A stretch of 64,000 nt of DNA from the NCBI GenBank assembly GCA_016708845.1, contig JADJFB010000017.1, forward strand, positions 39,249 through 103,248, given 5' to 3'. This DNA comes from Bacteroidota bacterium (GTDB lineage: Bacteria > Bacteroidota > Bacteroidia > B-17B0 > Aurantibacillaceae). Under the pieces are notes generated by a model. The model was given only the letters and a program-made list of their open reading frames with translations, had not been told where the DNA came from and ran no database searches. Shown here one piece after another: positions 56,317 to 64,000 of this stretch. Positions within the stretch are counted from its first letter, which is position 1. Each line of letters opens with the position of its first letter. The position numbers and the translations under genes are program-made.

Positions 56317-58695
56317 ATGAAAAAACATTTACTTTCCTTTTTATTTATTGCAATATCTTTTGTCGCATTTTCTCAAATAACAATAACTTCAACCGTAACT
56401 AATGTAAGTTGCTTTGGTGGCAGTAACGGTAGTGCAACCATAACAGCATCAGGAGGGACTGGCGCCTATACTTATACTTGGCTTCCAACTGGCACTGCCT
56501 CTCCTAATGTATTAACAAATGTAGCGGCTGGACAATATACAGTTATTGTAGAAGATGCAGTAGCTAATACAAATTCATTGGTAATAAATATCGGGCAACC
56601 CACACAGTTGACTGCTATTGCAGTAGCACAAAGTAGTGCAGCTTGCTGGTGCAACGGTAGTGCTTCTGTGACTGTATCAGGAGGAAACCCACCTTATATG
56701 TATTCATGGAATACCCCATTTAGTGGCAATATGCCTCAAGTTACAAATTTATGTCCGGGTATAACACAAGTAAACATTACTGATGCAAATGGTTGCGTGG
56801 CCACAACATCAGTTGGAATAAATGCTCCGCCACCAATTAATATAACGTCAACAGTTACTAATGCTTCATGTCAAAATAGTTGCAACGGCTCGGCAAGTGT
56901 AAGTGTAACCGGCGGTAGCGGCGGTAATACCTATCAGTGGATAGGACCCGGAATCGCTTCAGGCTCAACGACCTCTAATCCTATGGGTATGTGCCCAGGT
57001 ACCTACTCTGTAATTGTAACGGACGCAATGGGATGTCAGGCAGCTGCTGTAATGAATTTAAGTATAATTATCGGCACCCCTCTACCTAACGCAACGATTA
57101 CTAGTACATCTTATAATGAAATGTGTCATCTAACGGGAGATGGTGCCATTGATGTAACAATTACAGGTTCCAATCCCGGTCCATTTACCTATCAATGGAG
57201 TAACGGTGCAAATACTCAAGATATTTCAAATGTTATATCCAACATTTATTTTTTAAGTATTACTGATGGGAGTGCAAATTGTATTACTATTAAAGATACT
57301 ATAAGCTCAATTGGAATAAACTGTGGGACAATTAATGGCAATGTATATGTAGATAACAATAGTGATTGTCTAAAAAACAGTGGAGATAATGATTATCAAA
57401 ATGCTATTGTTTTAATAAATCCTGGTAACAGAATAGGTTATACAAATACAAATGGAAGCTATACGATAAATAGTTTACCTTATGGAACATACTCGGTTAC
57501 ATTAATAACATCAACCAATACACCTATTTTCCCAACATGTACAACAACATTAAATGCAACCGTTAATTCTGGAAATCAAAATTCTATAAATAACAATCTT
57601 TCAGTAGGTTTTAATTCTATTACAAATCCTGATTTGAATGTTTCAGCTTACAGTAATGGAGTTGTTCCTGGATTTGTATGTTATGTAAATTATAATTTAG
57701 GTAATTTGAATAACGTGTCCGCTACAGGATTATTTAAAGCGGTTTTACCCTCTGCGTTTATTCCTAACATAACAACAGGAAATCCGAATACTTATACAAT
57801 TTCAGGTGATACTGTTATATGGAATTTTAACAATCTAACATATACTGGTGGAACTAATTATTTTACAATATCTTTCACAACTCCATTAACTACCCCTTTA
57901 GGAAGTATTTTCACAACTTGCATGTGGGCGCAACCAACCGTTACTGATTTGAACTACGTTAACAATACAACTTGTTATCAACGTATGGTAACAGGTTCAT
58001 ACGATCCTAACGACAAAACAGTAAGCCCCGTTGGTATTGGAGCTAATGGAGACATTTCTGCTACTGAAACAGATTTAACTTACTTGATTCGTTTTCAAAA
58101 TACAGGTAATGGTCCCGCGGTAAATATTTTCATTAAAGATACATTATCTCCTAACGTTGATATCAATACATTTGAAATGTTAGGCTCTAGTCACAATTAT
58201 ATGATTGATGTGTTACAAGGTAATGTATTGCGTTGGAAATTCAATAATATTATGTTACCTGATAGTAATAGTAACGAACCTGGAAGTCATGGTTATATTC
58301 AATATCGCATTAAACGTACTAACAACAATACACCAGGAACTCAAATAAAAAATACGGCTTACATTTATTTTGACTTCAATGAACCAGTTGTTACTAATAC
58401 TGCCATTAATACCATTGAAACAATCACAGGAATTAAATCTTCTTCGGTTAATAACGACGAATGGAATATATATCCAAATCCAAGTACAGGAGCTTTATAT
58501 ATTGTTAATTCTTCTTCTGTAAAAGAAGAAAGTCAAATTCAAGTGATTAATTCTATTGGTCAAACGGTGTTAGAAGAAACTATTACTAGCAATTATAAGA
58601 ACGTTGATTTATCTAAATTAAACAATGGCGTTTATTTCGTGAAAATTGTTTCAGATAAACAAAGTGTGATTAAGAGAGTTGTTTTAAAGAGGTAA
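56317..58695 (+). CDS. SprB-repeat T9SS adhesin-like protein (four repeats), intact
   Basis: 792 residues from ATG 56317, which opens the signal peptide (MKKHLLSFLFIAISFVAFSQ). An upstream in-frame ATG at 56272 would disrupt the signal. It has four SprB-type repeats, then the same NSDCLKNSGDND, FDPNDKTVSP-like (SYDPNDKTVSPVGIG) and T9SS domains as the preceding gene. The C-terminal 250 residues are almost identical to the paralogue, including most silent positions. An intact, short version of the ten-repeat gene; probably exported to the cell surface by T9SS. A hairpin 27 nt past the stop is its likely terminator. Confidence 0.87.
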   Translation: MKKHLLSFLFIAISFVAFSQITITSTVTNVSCFGGSNGSATITASGGTGAYTYTWLPTGTASPNVLTNVAAGQYTVIVEDAVANTNSLVINIGQPTQLTAIAVAQSSAACWCNGSASVTVSGGNPPYMYSWNTPFSGNMPQVTNLCPGITQVNITDANGCVATTSVGINAPPPINITSTVTNASCQNSCNGSASVSVTGGSGGNTYQWIGPGIASGSTTSNPMGMCPGTYSVIVTDAMGCQAAAVMNLSIIIGTPLPNATITSTSYNEMCHLTGDGAIDVTITGSNPGPFTYQWSNGANTQDISNVISNIYFLSITDGSANCITIKDTISSIGINCGTINGNVYVDNNSDCLKNSGDNDYQNAIVLINPGNRIGYTNTNGSYTINSLPYGTYSVTLITSTNTPIFPTCTTTLNATVNSGNQNSINNNLSVGFNSITNPDLNVSAYSNGVVPGFVCYVNYNLGNLNNVSATGLFKAVLPSAFIPNITTGNPNTYTISGDTVIWNFNNLTYTGGTNYFTISFTTPLTTPLGSIFTTCMWAQPTVTDLNYVNNTTCYQRMVTGSYDPNDKTVSPVGIGANGDISATETDLTYLIRFQNTGNGPAVNIFIKDTLSPNVDINTFEMLGSSHNYMIDVLQGNVLRWKFNNIMLPDSNSNEPGSHGYIQYRIKRTNNNTPGTQIKNTAYIYFDFNEPVVTNTAINTIETITGIKSSSVNNDEWNIYPNPSTGALYIVNSSSVKEESQIQVINSIGQTVLEETITSNYKNVDLSKLNNGVYFVKIVSDKQSVIKRVVLKR

Positions 58696-59142
58696 TTAAT
58701 TAATAGAAATAATTGAATAAGAGACATCGTTAAATACAACGGTGTCTTTTTGTTTATGACCAATTAGTTTTAAAGCTAATGGCGATCTATTGGAAATTAC
58801 AAAAACTATTTTCTCATCAATGGTTAATTTCCCAATAGAACTGGCAATTAAAAACCAACCTCTATTAGTTTCAACTAAACTACCCTGCTCGATCGTTTGA
58901 AACGGTTTATTAAAATTAATTTTCTCAAAGTCTGCCGATAGTTCTTCAGCTTCCTTTAGTTGTGTCCCTAGCTTTTCAATTTCTAACTGCATCATGGCTT
59001 TGGAAGTTTCATGCTTATCGCCAGCAGAACTTTTACTTTCCGAATTAGATGATTCTGTTACTTCGTTGATGATCGCATTCAAAGAATTTATTTTATCTTT
59101 TAAATAATCACGGCAAGCTTGTATGAGTTGTTGTTTTTGCAC
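58696..59142 (-). CDS. GreA/GreB-like C-terminal domain protein
   Basis: 148 residues from GTG 59142, chosen because the frame upstream runs into palindromic repeat A (59167-59269) and has no homologous sequence. An N-terminal helical hairpin (KQQLIQACRDYLKDKINSLN, SSAGDKHETSKAMMQLEIEKL) is followed by a FKBP-like domain (IEQGSLVETNRGWFLIASSIG, ISNRSPLALKLIGHKQKDTVVF). Members are common in Bacteroidota and resemble transcription elongation factors GreA/GreB, but the acidic tip of the coiled coil is not conserved. Its stop codon abuts the stop of the SprB-repeat gene with no base between, and its 3' coding end contains that gene's terminator. Confidence 0.8.
   Translation of the reverse strand: MQKQQLIQACRDYLKDKINSLNAIINEVTESSNSESKSSAGDKHETSKAMMQLEIEKLGTQLKEAEELSADFEKINFNKPFQTIEQGSLVETNRGWFLIASSIGKLTIDEKIVFVISNRSPLALKLIGHKQKDTVVFNDVSYSIISIN
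58722..58752 (+). terminator. Terminator of the SprB-repeat gene, inside the convergent CDS
   Basis: AGACATCGTT - AAATAC - AACGGTGTCT stem followed by T5. It lies within the last codons of the minus-strand GreA-like gene. Confidence 0.65.
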
Positions 59143-59166
59143 AGTTAAAGATGAGGATTTTTTTGG

Positions 59167-59269
59167 AATTGGAACACAGATAAAACGGATGAAGCGGATT
59201 AACACAGATAAATTTTGATAAAAAAAATCCGTGTATATCTGGTCTATCCGCCAAATCCGTGTCCCAATT
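59167..59269. repeat. MITE-like palindromic repeat, copy 2
   Basis: Ends AATTGGAACACAGAT and ATCCGTGTCCCAATT, with internal AACGGAT, GCGGATT and AATCCGTGTATATCTG. 103 bp; can fold into one long imperfect hairpin. Confidence 0.8.
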
Positions 59270-59283
59270 ATTACAAATACCTT

Positions 59284-59412
59284 TAATGGAAACACGGATG
59301 AAACGGATTGGACGGATTAACGCAGATGAAAAATCAGAATGTCTATTAAACGAATCCATCTAAAAAAATCCGTGAAAATCTGTTTTATCTGTTCAATCCG
59401 TGTTCCTAATTA
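59284..59412. repeat. MITE-like palindromic repeat, copy 3
   Basis: Ends TAATGGAAACACGGAT and ATCCGTGTTCCTAATTA, with internal AACGGATTGGACGGATTAA and AATCCGTGAAAATCTG. It lies 14 bp from copy 2 in the same orientation. Copies 2 and 3 fill most of the 353-bp gap between the GreA-like gene and mutS; the rest holds only the mutS promoter region (TATCTTTA at 59481-59488). Confidence 0.8.
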
Positions 59413-59495
59413 CACAAATTATATTAACAACTTCAGTATTTCTGTTAAAAATTAAATCAAGTAACAGCCCATGGATATTGTATCTTTAACCCTCT

Positions 59496-62141
59496 ATGGC
59501 TAAGACAACGGAAGTAAAAGAAACACCATTAATGAAGCAATACAACGACATCAAGGGAAAATACCCTGATGCCATTTTATTATTTCGAGTGGGCGATTTT
59601 TACGAAACCTTTGGCGAAGATGCCATTAAATCTTCTCAAATTTTAGGTATTACCTTAACTAAGCGTGCTAATGGTTCTGCTTCACATATTGAGTTAGCGG
59701 GCTTTCCACACCACAGTGTAGATACGTACTTGCCAAAATTGGTACGCGCTGGTTACCGTGTTGCCATTTGCGACCAATTAGAGGACCCTAAATTAACGAA
59801 GACTATTGTAAAACGTGGCGTTACCGAGTTAGTTACTCCAGGCGTGACATTTAATGATAAAGTTTTAGAACATAGAACTAATAATTTTTTAGCGAGTATT
59901 CATCTCGATAAAGATAAAGCAGGTGTTAGTTTTTTAGATGTTTCAACTGGCGAATTTTTAGTTGCCGAAGGATCTTTAACTTATATCGAAAAACTGATTC
60001 AAGGTTTTAAGCCAAACGAAATTTTATTTGAGAAAAATAAACGTCAGACTTTATTAAATTTAATTGGCGACCGTTTTTATATTTTCGGATTAGATGATTG
60101 GGCTTTTACACAAGACTTTGGATACGAAGCCTTAACTAAACAATTTGGAACCAGTTCTTTAAAAGGTTTTGGAATTGAACATTTGAATTTAGCCATTATG
60201 AGCTGTGGTGCTATTTTGCATTACTTAGGCGAAACGAAACATGATAAATTACAACATATTACGGCAGTTAGTCGTGTAGAAGAAGACCAATATGTTTGGT
60301 TAGATAGATTTACGGTTCGTAATTTAGAATTGTTTGGCAGTAGCCACGATAATGGCAAATGCTTAATTGATATAATCGATACAACGGTTACACCAATGGG
60401 CTCTCGTTTATTAAAACGTTGGTTAGCGTTACCATTAAAACAATTAGATTTAATTAATGAGCGATTAGAGGTCGTTAATTATTTTGGAACTCATACTACT
60501 TTACAAAGTGATTTAATTTTACAGTTTAAAGAAATTGGTGATTTAGAACGTTTGATTTCGAAAGTAGCGGCAGGTAAAATTAATCCTCGTGAGTTAGTTC
60601 AACTAAAGCGTGCTTTAAATTTAATTGAATCGATTAAAGGTGTAACGAGTGCTTGCGAAAATCATTCGCTTCAAAAAATAGCAGAGCAATTAAATCCTTG
60701 TTTGTTAATGCGTGATCGTTTACAAAATGAATTAAACGAAGAAGTGCCTGTATTATTAAACAAAGGAAATGTCATCAGTAAAGGAGTGAATGCCGAACTG
60801 GATGAATTACGCGCTATTGCTTTTAGTGGAAAAGATTATTTATTACAAATACAACAACGCGAAGTAGAACGCACAGGAATTTCTTCTTTAAAAGTTTCTT
60901 ATAATAATGTGTTTGGTTATTATTTAGAAGTAACCAATGTGCATAAAGACAAAGTACCAACCGATTGGATTCGCAAGCAAACCTTAACAACAGCTGAGCG
61001 ATACATTACTCCTGAATTAAAAATTTACGAAGAAAAAATATTAGGTGCCGAAGATAAAATTGCTGTATTAGAACAAACCTTATACGAAGCTTTAGTAAGA
61101 GATTTAATTGATTACATTATTCCAATTCAATTAAATGCATCTTTAATTTCTCGTTTAGATTGTTTATTGTCATTTGCAAAATTAGCTAGAGACAATCAAT
61201 ACGTGCGTCCTGCTCTTACTAATGAATTTGCGATTAATATTGTAGATGGTCGTCACCCGGTTATTGAAAAACAATTACCGATTGGAACTGACTACGTTAG
61301 TAACTCCGTATACTTAGATAACGACACGCAACAAGTGATGATGATTACCGGACCTAACATGAGTGGTAAATCAGCTTTATTACGTCAGGTTGCCTTGATT
61401 ACCTTAATGGCGCAAATTGGTTGCTATGTGCCAGCAAAGAGCGCAGAAATTGGAATCGTTGATAAAATATTTACGCGTGTGGGTGCAAGTGACAATATCT
61501 CATCAGGAGAGTCAACCTTTATGGTGGAGATGAATGAAACGGCTAGTATCTTAAATAACCTAAGTGAACGTAGTTTAATTTTATTAGATGAAATTGGGCG
61601 AGGAACTTCTACTTACGATGGAATTTCTATTGCTTGGGCTATTGCCGAGTACATTCATTCGCAACCAAAAAACAGAGCTAAAACGTTATTTGCCACTCAC
61701 TACCACGAGTTAAATGAAATGACGACGTATTTCCCTCGCATTAAAAACTTTAATGTGTCGGTAAAAGAGTTAAACAATAAAATTATCTTCTTGCGTAAAC
61801 TTCAAGAAGGCGGTAGCGAGCATAGTTTTGGTATTCATGTAGCACGAATGGCGGGTATGCCAAAACAGGTGGTAGATAGAGCTAACGATATTTTAAAGAA
61901 ATTAGAAAAAGACCATGAATTAGAGCTATCGGAAGTTGAAATGACAAGTTCTAACGATGCCATTGATACCATGACAGCTAAAACCAAGAGCAAGAGCGAC
62001 TATCAGTTGAGTTTTTTCCAGTTAAACGACCCAGTTTTGGAATCTGTGAAAGATGAGCTCATAAAAGTGGATATAAACACCCTAACCCCCGTGGAGGCGC
62101 TCATGAAACTCAATGATATCAAGCGAATGCTAGGGGCTTAA
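59496..62141 (+). CDS. mutS: DNA mismatch repair protein MutS
   Basis: 881 residues, full length and intact. The N-terminal mismatch-recognition domain has FRVGDFYETFGEDA, the F-x-E motif that contacts the mispair. The core follows (FTVRNLELF, TPMGSRLLKRWLALP), with the clamp (FGYYLEVTNVHKDKVP). The ATPase has Walker A TGPNMSGKS, the SSGESTFMVEM segment, Walker B LLDEIGRGTSTYDG and the helix-turn-helix GIHVARMAGMP. It belongs to the MutS1 repair branch. It is preceded by two palindromic repeats and followed by a tRNA pair. Confidence 0.96.
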   Translation: MAKTTEVKETPLMKQYNDIKGKYPDAILLFRVGDFYETFGEDAIKSSQILGITLTKRANGSASHIELAGFPHHSVDTYLPKLVRAGYRVAICDQLEDPKLTKTIVKRGVTELVTPGVTFNDKVLEHRTNNFLASIHLDKDKAGVSFLDVSTGEFLVAEGSLTYIEKLIQGFKPNEILFEKNKRQTLLNLIGDRFYIFGLDDWAFTQDFGYEALTKQFGTSSLKGFGIEHLNLAIMSCGAILHYLGETKHDKLQHITAVSRVEEDQYVWLDRFTVRNLELFGSSHDNGKCLIDIIDTTVTPMGSRLLKRWLALPLKQLDLINERLEVVNYFGTHTTLQSDLILQFKEIGDLERLISKVAAGKINPRELVQLKRALNLIESIKGVTSACENHSLQKIAEQLNPCLLMRDRLQNELNEEVPVLLNKGNVISKGVNAELDELRAIAFSGKDYLLQIQQREVERTGISSLKVSYNNVFGYYLEVTNVHKDKVPTDWIRKQTLTTAERYITPELKIYEEKILGAEDKIAVLEQTLYEALVRDLIDYIIPIQLNASLISRLDCLLSFAKLARDNQYVRPALTNEFAINIVDGRHPVIEKQLPIGTDYVSNSVYLDNDTQQVMMITGPNMSGKSALLRQVALITLMAQIGCYVPAKSAEIGIVDKIFTRVGASDNISSGESTFMVEMNETASILNNLSERSLILLDEIGRGTSTYDGISIAWAIAEYIHSQPKNRAKTLFATHYHELNEMTTYFPRIKNFNVSVKELNNKIIFLRKLQEGGSEHSFGIHVARMAGMPKQVVDRANDILKKLEKDHELELSEVEMTSSNDAIDTMTAKTKSKSDYQLSFFQLNDPVLESVKDELIKVDINTLTPVEALMKLNDIKRMLGA

Positions 62142-62159
62142 TTTTTTTGAAAAAAAATT

Positions 62160-62189
62160 TTGTCAAAGCAAAAAAACATATATCTTTGC
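62160..62189 (+). promoter_or_regulatory. Promoter of the tRNA-Gly/tRNA-Leu unit
   Basis: TTG at 62160-62162, 18 nt, then TATCTTTGC at 62181-62189. A good Bacteroidota promoter, with a transcript start expected about 40 nt before tRNA-Gly. Confidence 0.75.
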
Positions 62190-62234
62190 ACTCCCGATTA
62201 ATAAAATTGGTTGTTCTTTTAAATCAAATTACAA

Positions 62235-62307
62235 GCGAAAGTAGCTCAGTTGGTAGAGCGTAACCTTGCCAAGGTTAAGGTCGCGGGTTCGAGACCCGTC
62301 TTTCGCT
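62235..62307 (+). tRNA. tRNA-Gly (anticodon GCC)
   Basis: 73 nt. Acceptor GCGAAAG / CTTTCGC; D arm GCTC...GAGC; anticodon arm TAACC-TTGCCAA-GGTTA; T arm GCGGG-TTCGAGA-CCCGT; discriminator T. CCA is not encoded. Confidence 0.95.
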
Positions 62308-62355
62308 CGAAAACTAGCCTTAAAGCTTGTTTTTAAACAAAATACCAAAGTAAAT

Positions 62356-62439
62356 GCCCCGGTGGTGGAATTGGTAGACACGCAGGACTTAAAATCCTGT
62401 GTCTTCGCGGACGTACGGGTTCAAGTCCCGTCTGGGAGA
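62356..62439 (+). tRNA. tRNA-Leu (anticodon TAA), atypical acceptor stem
   Basis: About 84 nt with the long variable arm of tRNA-Leu. Anticodon arm CAGGA-CTTAAAA-TCCTG; T arm ACGGG-TTCAAGT-CCCGT. The 5' acceptor strand GCCCCGG faces CTGGGAG, so the two outermost pairs are mismatched (G1 against G, C2 against A). Insertion of GC before AGAG would restore CTGGGGC with discriminator A. Confidence 0.85.
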
Positions 62440-63470
62440 GAAATTGCGGTTAAAGTATTAATTTGTAAATTCAATTATGAATTTCATTACCAACTTAATA
62501 TCATTTTCAGAATTTAAACAATTACTTCAAAATTTTAATGATGATGAAGTAAAACTGCAAGAAATCACTTCTGTTAAGGTTGGATTTAATTCGTTTGAGG
62601 ATTACTTAATATTTCAATACTATACCTAACAAAATACAATTGATATTGCTAAGATTGCAGATGATCTTGTTTTAAAATTATCAAAACAATCTAATGTTAT
62701 CTGGAAATTTTAGTTTGTTTTCCAAATTTAGTGATGAGGACTTCTTGGAAGAATAAATTTATAAAATGCAAACCTGTTACCAGAAAATAAAAAAACAAAG
62801 ATTTGACTTTGAAGTAAATATTAAATCAGCATTTATTTTTTACTGGAAAATTTAGGATGATACAATAAAATAGATTTAATCAAGAGTTGTTTAACGGATT
62901 ATGAAACTCAAAACTTATTTCTAAATCCGGATAGTAGTAAAAAAAATTAATTACAGCTACTGATTACATTGATTCATTATCATTACCAAACATAAATTCC
63001 ATAATACAAAAAATATATCAAACCAAATTTCTATTTCCTAAAAAGCTCCTCTGCTAAAACAAATTCATGTAAGTTGGTCGAATTAAAATACATAGAGGCT
63101 AATGAAGATTTTGAAAATACATTTATTAGTCAACATAAAACTTCAAAAATAAAAAGCACGTTATGGTTAGCAGATACTCTAAACTATTCTATTTACTATA
63201 TAGATTAAACGATAGGAAAGACTATTTTGGAAAAGATAATTAAGAAAAATAGCACATCATTTATTTGCATTCAAAAGAAAAAAACAATCGAAAATTTGAG
63301 AATAACATTTCTAGAACGTTCCCAATTTTAAAAACACAGAATACATTCAGAAAAAATGCAAATATTGAAACCTTTTTAGATAGAAATCCTTCAAACAAAA
63401 GGTTTGGAATCGTAATCTTTTTTCGTAACCTTTTACAAACTCATTTTATTCCAAGTGGTAATTTTACGCC
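62440..63470. other. 1-kb AT-rich stretch with decayed coding remnants
   Basis: No intact gene. Fragments that read like protein occur in changing plus-strand frames: from ATG 62477 (NLISFSEFKQLLQNF, VKVGFNSFEDYLIF) to an in-frame stop near 62629, continuing as IDIAKIADDLVLKLSKQSN after the stop. Others lie near 62970 (LSLPNINSIIQKIYQ), 63080 (CKLVELKYIEANEDF) and 63260-63480 (FPILKTQNTFRKNANIETF, RNLLQTHFIPSGNF). Stops and shifts are frequent. This is either a degraded gene or genes of an accessory element, or poor consensus. I recognise no family. Confidence 0.45.
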
Positions 63471-63763
63471 ATGGAAGTTATCGTATTAGATAGTGAAGCG
63501 TTTGAGCAATTAAAATCTGAACTCAAGGCTATGTTAAGCAGGCTCTTAGAGAGTTTATGCAAGAAAAACTTATGGCAGAATCTTCAGATTGGATATCAAT
63601 CGATGAAGCACGAAAATTATTGCCATATAAAGCAAAATCTACTTGGCAAAACTTAAGAGATACCGGAACAATCGTTTTTACTCAATCTCCAAATAGTAGA
63701 AACATTCTCTATTCAAGAAAAAGTATCCTCGCTTATTTAAATAAAAACACCGTTAAATTTTAA
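63471..63763 (+). CDS. Helix-turn-helix (excisionase-like) DNA-binding protein, one frameshift
   Basis: About 97 residues after correction. ATG 63471 gives MEVIVLDSEAFEQLKSELKAM. Restoring one G near 63534 continues as VKQALREFMQEKLMAESS and then DWISIDEARKLLPYKAKSTWQNLRD, a winged helix-turn-helix of the excisionase/MerR type, and ILYSRKSILAYLNKN at the end. Genes like this are frequent in Bacteroidota integrative elements and plasmids. It is the first clearly coding gene after the tRNA-Leu and the decayed stretch. The next gene starts 5 nt downstream. Confidence 0.8.
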
Positions 63764-63767
63764 TTAG

Positions 63768-64000
63768 ATGAAAACAAAAAAATGTGCATTTACACAATGT
63801 GAAAAAACTTTTGAAATTAAGAATCCTAAAAAAAGATTCTGTTCCTTAAGCTGCAAAAATAAGGCTGCTTATGACTATCAACTGAAAACCTATCCTTGGG
63901 AGATAAAACAATTTAAAGCACGGCGGAAAAATATTCAAATACTTGAATACTTATGTAAAACAGATAAACAAAAAGTAACACGTGCTGAATTAAAACTACT
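63768..64000 (+). CDS. Small zinc-ribbon-like protein, cut by the window end
   Basis: The frame is open to the edge, 77 residues visible. MKTKKCAFTQCEKTFEIKN and RFCSLSCKNKAAYDYQ form a CxxxxC...CxxxC zinc finger of the type found in FCS/MYM-like and recombination-directionality proteins. A basic helical part follows (QFKARRKNIQILEYL, DKQKVTRAELK). It begins 5 nt after the helix-turn-helix gene, so both are probably one operon of an accessory element. Exact family unknown. Confidence 0.7.
   Translation, partial: MKTKKCAFTQCEKTFEIKNPKKRFCSLSCKNKAAYDYQLKTYPWEIKQFKARRKNIQILEYLCKTDKQKVTRAELKL

Noticed and set aside
59108..59359. 83-codon minus-strand open frame
   Set aside because: Lies almost wholly within the palindromic repeats; Ile/Arg-rich translation of ATCCG words.
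62266..62517. 83-codon open frame over the tRNA genes
   Set aside because: It covers both tRNA genes, and its translation has no protein-like features.

Overview
The window is a chromosomal segment of a Bacteroidota (Bacteroidia) bacterium. The evidence is consistent: low G+C, secreted proteins with type IX secretion (T9SS) C-terminal sorting domains, SprB-type repeats, a TonB/SusC-like outer-membrane barrel protein, DUF4783 beside rlmH and nadC, an alpha/beta-fused branched-chain keto acid dehydrogenase E1, and Bacteroidota promoters (TTG, about 19 nt, then TAnnTTTG) upstream of several genes. The order or family cannot be fixed from the sequence.

Layout. 1-3.2 kb: two tandem secreted alpha/beta hydrolases and a small membrane protein. 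3.2-4.7 kb: a LolD-like ABC ATPase and uridine kinase. 4.8-10.2 kb, minus strand: an ABC-F ATPase, a family 2 glycosyltransferase, aminofutalosine synthase MqnE (futalosine menaquinone pathway) and a di-haem c-type cytochrome. 10.1-13.7 kb: an arylsulfotransferase-like protein and a T9SS cargo protein, both broken. 13.9-21.1 kb: a PorE-like TPR/PD40 protein followed in the same frame by a giant Asn-rich, coiled-coil protein ending in three SPOR domains. 21.3-25.8 kb: ClpS, an M48 protease lipoprotein, a double-OmpA protein, DUF2238, DUF58 and HU. 26.2-36.7 kb: a shortened Fmt, an SLC13 transporter, WaaA, and a minus-strand series YchF / four-helix protein / AIM24 / ParE / ParC. 37-47 kb: transketolase halves separated by a VWA protein, RlmH, DUF4783, NadC, a tiny Cys-rich membrane protein, GH16, a GT39-type membrane protein and the E1 fusion. 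47-59 kb: DUF1572, PyrG, an outer-membrane barrel protein, two paralogous SprB-repeat T9SS proteins and a GreA-like protein. 59.5-64 kb: MutS, tRNA-Gly, tRNA-Leu, then a decayed AT-rich stretch and small DNA-binding-type genes that look like the edge of an accessory element.

Many genes carry one-base deletions, nearly all in homopolymers. Others (parC, parE, mutS, pyrG, the E1 fusion) are intact. This is the pattern of uncorrected long-read consensus errors, so I annotate split genes as single loci and state where the frame changes. A few lesions are in-frame stop codons rather than indels and are reported separately.

The most interesting observations are the PorE-like + SPOR arrangement, divergent genes whose signal-peptide codons overlap on opposite strands near 10.15 kb, several families of small palindromic or dispersed repeats (one copy read in frame inside a gene), an Fmt lacking its hinge, and a two-gene SprB family with near-identical 3' ends.
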